Source: an uncultured Eubacteriales bacterium (GTDB taxonomy: Bacteria; Bacillota; Clostridia; Christensenellales; UMGS416). From it: DNA of 14,744 nt. Position numbers and translations under genes: made by a program. The notes below the pieces were generated by a model that was not told where the DNA came from, searched no databases, and saw only the letters and a program-made list of their open reading frames with translations. This document shows, one piece after another, positions 12,701 through 14,744 of the stretch (position 1 is the first letter of the stretch; every line of letters begins with the position of its first letter). The DNA lies in NCBI GenBank assembly GCA_900542005.1, contig UQLW01000052.1, positions 1-14,744 of the forward strand, given 5' to 3'.

Positions 12701-14729
12701 CGGCCGGCTTTTTGTCAATACGCTGTTCCGCTATGGCTTTCTTGCGGTCATCAACGGCATTGTGTTCTTCTTCGCGCTGCCGCTGGCCATGCTTATCCTG
12801 CTGCGCAGCGACCCCACCAACCAGCTGGAGCCCGTCATCCGCAGCATGTACGGCGGTGATTTCCAGTTCGTCCGTCCCTTCGGCGCCTTGGCCATGCTCA
12901 TGGGCTTTGCCGGCGGGCTTACCCTTTTTGCCTACCTGCATCAGCCCCGCCAGGTGAATTTCTATCACGCCCAGCCGGCCTCCCGGGCGCTGATGCTTAC
13001 GCACCGGCTGCTGACAGGCGTGCTGACCCTGGCTGTCCCCTGGCTTGTCAATGTGGCGCTCAGCCTCGTCGTCGTGGCGTTGTATGGCGGGCTTTCGCTG
13101 GTGCCCTGGCTGTCGCTGCTGGCCAGCTTCGGCTATATCCTGCTGGGATATCTATGCCTGCTGGCTGTTTCCGCCCTGGCGGCGCAGCTGACGGGCGCCC
13201 TCTTCGCCCAGGCCGAGGTTACCCTTTATATCCTGCTGTTCCCTCCGCTGGTCAGCTTCGCCGTGCAGGGGCTGATGACCCGGTATCTCGATAGCTATGC
13301 GCCAGGCCCCCTGGAAAACCTCCTCATGGATCTCTCGCCCCTGACCCATTATTTTGAAGTCGGCTCCCCTGCGAGCTATCCCGACGGCGGCTGGCTTACC
13401 TACTGCGTTGTGCTTTCGCTGTGCGTCATCGCCGCCTGCTATCTGCTTTACCGCCGGCGGCCGCTGGAGCGGGCCGGGCAGGCGGTCGCGTACCGGTGTG
13501 TGGGTACCTTCCTCCGTCTCTCCGGCGCGGTGCTGGCGGGCATCTTCCTGGGGCAGGTCTTTGCGTTGCTCACCGGCTATGACGACTATATCCTGCTGGC
13601 GGTAGGTACCGTGCTGGGCGTGGCGCTGTGGAATATGCTCTGCCAGGTGCAGATTTTCCATTCCTCCCGCGCCGCATTCCGGGGGCTCAGGAGCCTTTCG
13701 GCGGCGCTGGCCCTTTGCGCGGCCATTGTGATCGTCATGGTGACCGGGTGCTTTGGCTATGACAGCTATCTGCCGGCTGCCGATTCCCTTACCCGGATTG
13801 CCTTCTCCGTGGACTGCCCCGGGCTGAAGCAGACCGCCTCGCCGAACCTTACGCAGCCGGAGAACATCGAGCTTGTCACCCGGCTGGTGGCCCAAGGCCA
13901 GCAGGGGAAGGCTGAGCAGCGCAGGCAGGAGCAGGCTGAACTCGAAGGGGAATCCACCGGTACGGCGGTGGAGGAGCGGCGCTTTCTTACCATCGAGGTG
14001 ACCTATTATCCCCGGCTCGGATTGCCCTTTACCCGCAAGTACCGCTCTGTTCCCTTCTCCGCGGTGGAGGATCCGCTGGCCCGGCTGCTGCAGACGCCCG
14101 AATACCTCTCGCACCATCTTATCCTCGATTCCAGCCTGCAGCCGTCCGACTATTCCTGGTCGGTCGAGCAGTCCTCCTGCTCCGAAACCCGCCCCCTGGC
14201 GCCCGCCACCAGCCAAGCGTTGCTGGATGCCTACCGTCAGGATCTTAACGATCGCGGGATCCCGCTGGGCGAGCCGGTATATACCCATATCGTCCTTCGC
14301 TCCAGCGATATGGCTTATACCGCTTATCACCTGCCGGTTTATGGCAGCTATGCCCGAAGCCTGGCGCTATTGGAAGACGCCGGCGCATACCAACCCCTGA
14401 CCGATGAGGGGCTGGCGCAGTATGTCAGCGCCATCGAGGTTACGCGCAACGGCGAAGCGCTCGGCACCATCACCGATCCCGGCCAGATCGCGCAGACGCT
14501 GGCGGCCAGCGTCTGCCAGAATGATTACACCCTGCTGGAGACGGCGGGCCTGGACGACGGCTATCAGCTGAGGGTAATCAGCGAGGATTCCCCGGAAAAC
14601 CCGCTGCGGGACCTGTCCTATTATGAAGAAAAGGCAGACGATGACGAGGCCAGCCTGGTGTGCTATCTTGCGCCCATCCGCGGTCAAACGCCGGATTTCT
14701 TGGCGCAACTGGCCCCCTCGCAGCCCTAA
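12675..14729 (+). CDS. ABC permease with large C-terminal extracytoplasmic domain (684 aa)
   Basis: This is the membrane partner of the preceding ATPase. I start at ATG 12675 with GGGAGG 8 nt upstream, within the end of the ATPase gene. About nine hydrophobic helices lie near residues 20-43, 67-88, 112-138, 144-170, 178-202, 241-258, 277-299, 304-325 and 343-362. The early segment VNFYHAQPASRAL matches the 'fHslPvsR' loop of ABC-2 type Firmicutes permeases. Residues about 363-684 are hydrophilic, contain no further membrane helix, and include a charged KAEQRRQEQAELEG stretch; by topology they are probably extracytoplasmic. The size and layout recall ABC permeases annotated with a DUF6449-type C-terminal domain, a tentative comparison. 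The gene is complete, with its TAA 15 nt from the window end. No second permease is visible, so it may act as a homodimer or with a gene beyond the edge. Confidence 0.85.
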   Translation: MKSKASWFNGRLFVNTLFRYGFLAVINGIVFFFALPLAMLILLRSDPTNQLEPVIRSMYGGDFQFVRPFGALAMLMGFAGGLTLFAYLHQPRQVNFYHAQPASRALMLTHRLLTGVLTLAVPWLVNVALSLVVVALYGGLSLVPWLSLLASFGYILLGYLCLLAVSALAAQLTGALFAQAEVTLYILLFPPLVSFAVQGLMTRYLDSYAPGPLENLLMDLSPLTHYFEVGSPASYPDGGWLTYCVVLSLCVIAACYLLYRRRPLERAGQAVAYRCVGTFLRLSGAVLAGIFLGQVFALLTGYDDYILLAVGTVLGVALWNMLCQVQIFHSSRAAFRGLRSLSAALALCAAIVIVMVTGCFGYDSYLPAADSLTRIAFSVDCPGLKQTASPNLTQPENIELVTRLVAQGQQGKAEQRRQEQAELEGESTGTAVEERRFLTIEVTYYPRLGLPFTRKYRSVPFSAVEDPLARLLQTPEYLSHHLILDSSLQPSDYSWSVEQSSCSETRPLAPATSQALLDAYRQDLNDRGIPLGEPVYTHIVLRSSDMAYTAYHLPVYGSYARSLALLEDAGAYQPLTDEGLAQYVSAIEVTRNGEALGTITDPGQIAQTLAASVCQNDYTLLETAGLDDGYQLRVISEDSPENPLRDLSYYEEKADDDEASLVCYLAPIRGQTPDFLAQLAPSQP

Positions 14730-14744
14730 TCCCCCATCCGAGGC

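Noticed and set aside
13152..14330. A 392-codon open frame on the minus strand opposite the permease gene
   Set aside because: It is an antisense shadow in GC-rich DNA: no ribosome binding site, no recognisable domain, and it lies wholly inside a well-supported gene. The same holds for the minus-strand frames at 1366-2235, 2581-3330 and 5467-6462.
1..14744. CRISPR arrays, tRNA or rRNA genes, phage or toxin-antitoxin modules
   Set aside because: I looked on both strands for regularly spaced short repeats, tRNA arm motifs and recognisable phage or toxin domains and saw none.

Overview
The window is GC-rich, densely coded DNA from a low-copy bacterial chromosome. Four things point to a high-GC Clostridia/Firmicutes lineage: a T-box riboswitch, the gatCAB indirect-aminoacylation operon, a YtrA-type GntR/ABC operon, and Gram-positive-style lipoprotein and Shine-Dalgarno signals. 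I cannot name the genus from sequence alone. No rRNA, tRNA, CRISPR array, insertion sequence, integrase or phage gene is visible.

Layout. (1) 1-849, minus strand: a PRC-barrel protein, a 57-aa YtxH-like membrane protein and, running off the left edge, the N-terminus of a membrane protein resembling AI-2E family transporters. This order resembles the yrrD-yrzQ-yrrI cluster next to alaS in Bacillus. (2) 1008-6404, plus strand: a near-perfect sigma-A promoter, a T-box leader, then aspS-gatC (one fused ORF), gatA and gatB with tight spacing, closed by a hairpin terminator. These genes make Asp-tRNAAsn and Glu-tRNAGln and amidate them to Asn-tRNAAsn and Gln-tRNAGln. The specifier loop carries GAAC, which contains both a Glu (GAA) and an Asn (AAC) codon, so the riboswitch may sense both tRNAs whose charging depends on the operon. 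(3) 6492-8569, plus: a promoter with overlapping inverted repeats, a ~200-nt leader and a solute-binding lipoprotein gene with no permease genes beside it. (4) 8581-11126, minus: a tandem pair of cytoplasmic TIM-barrel glycoside-hydrolase-like genes, convergent with the lipoprotein gene. Their 3' halves are almost identical while their 5' halves have diverged, a gene-conversion pattern. (5) 11365-14729, plus: a YtrA-type GntR repressor, an ABC ATPase and a large ABC permease with a ~320-residue C-terminal domain outside the predicted membrane segments. All are translationally coupled, behind a promoter whose -10 sits inside a 31-bp palindrome.

Most notable are the covalent AspRS-GatC fusion (an apparently tethered transamidosome) under a dual-codon T-box, the sharp conversion boundary in the hydrolase pair, and the unusual active-site layout of that hydrolase family.
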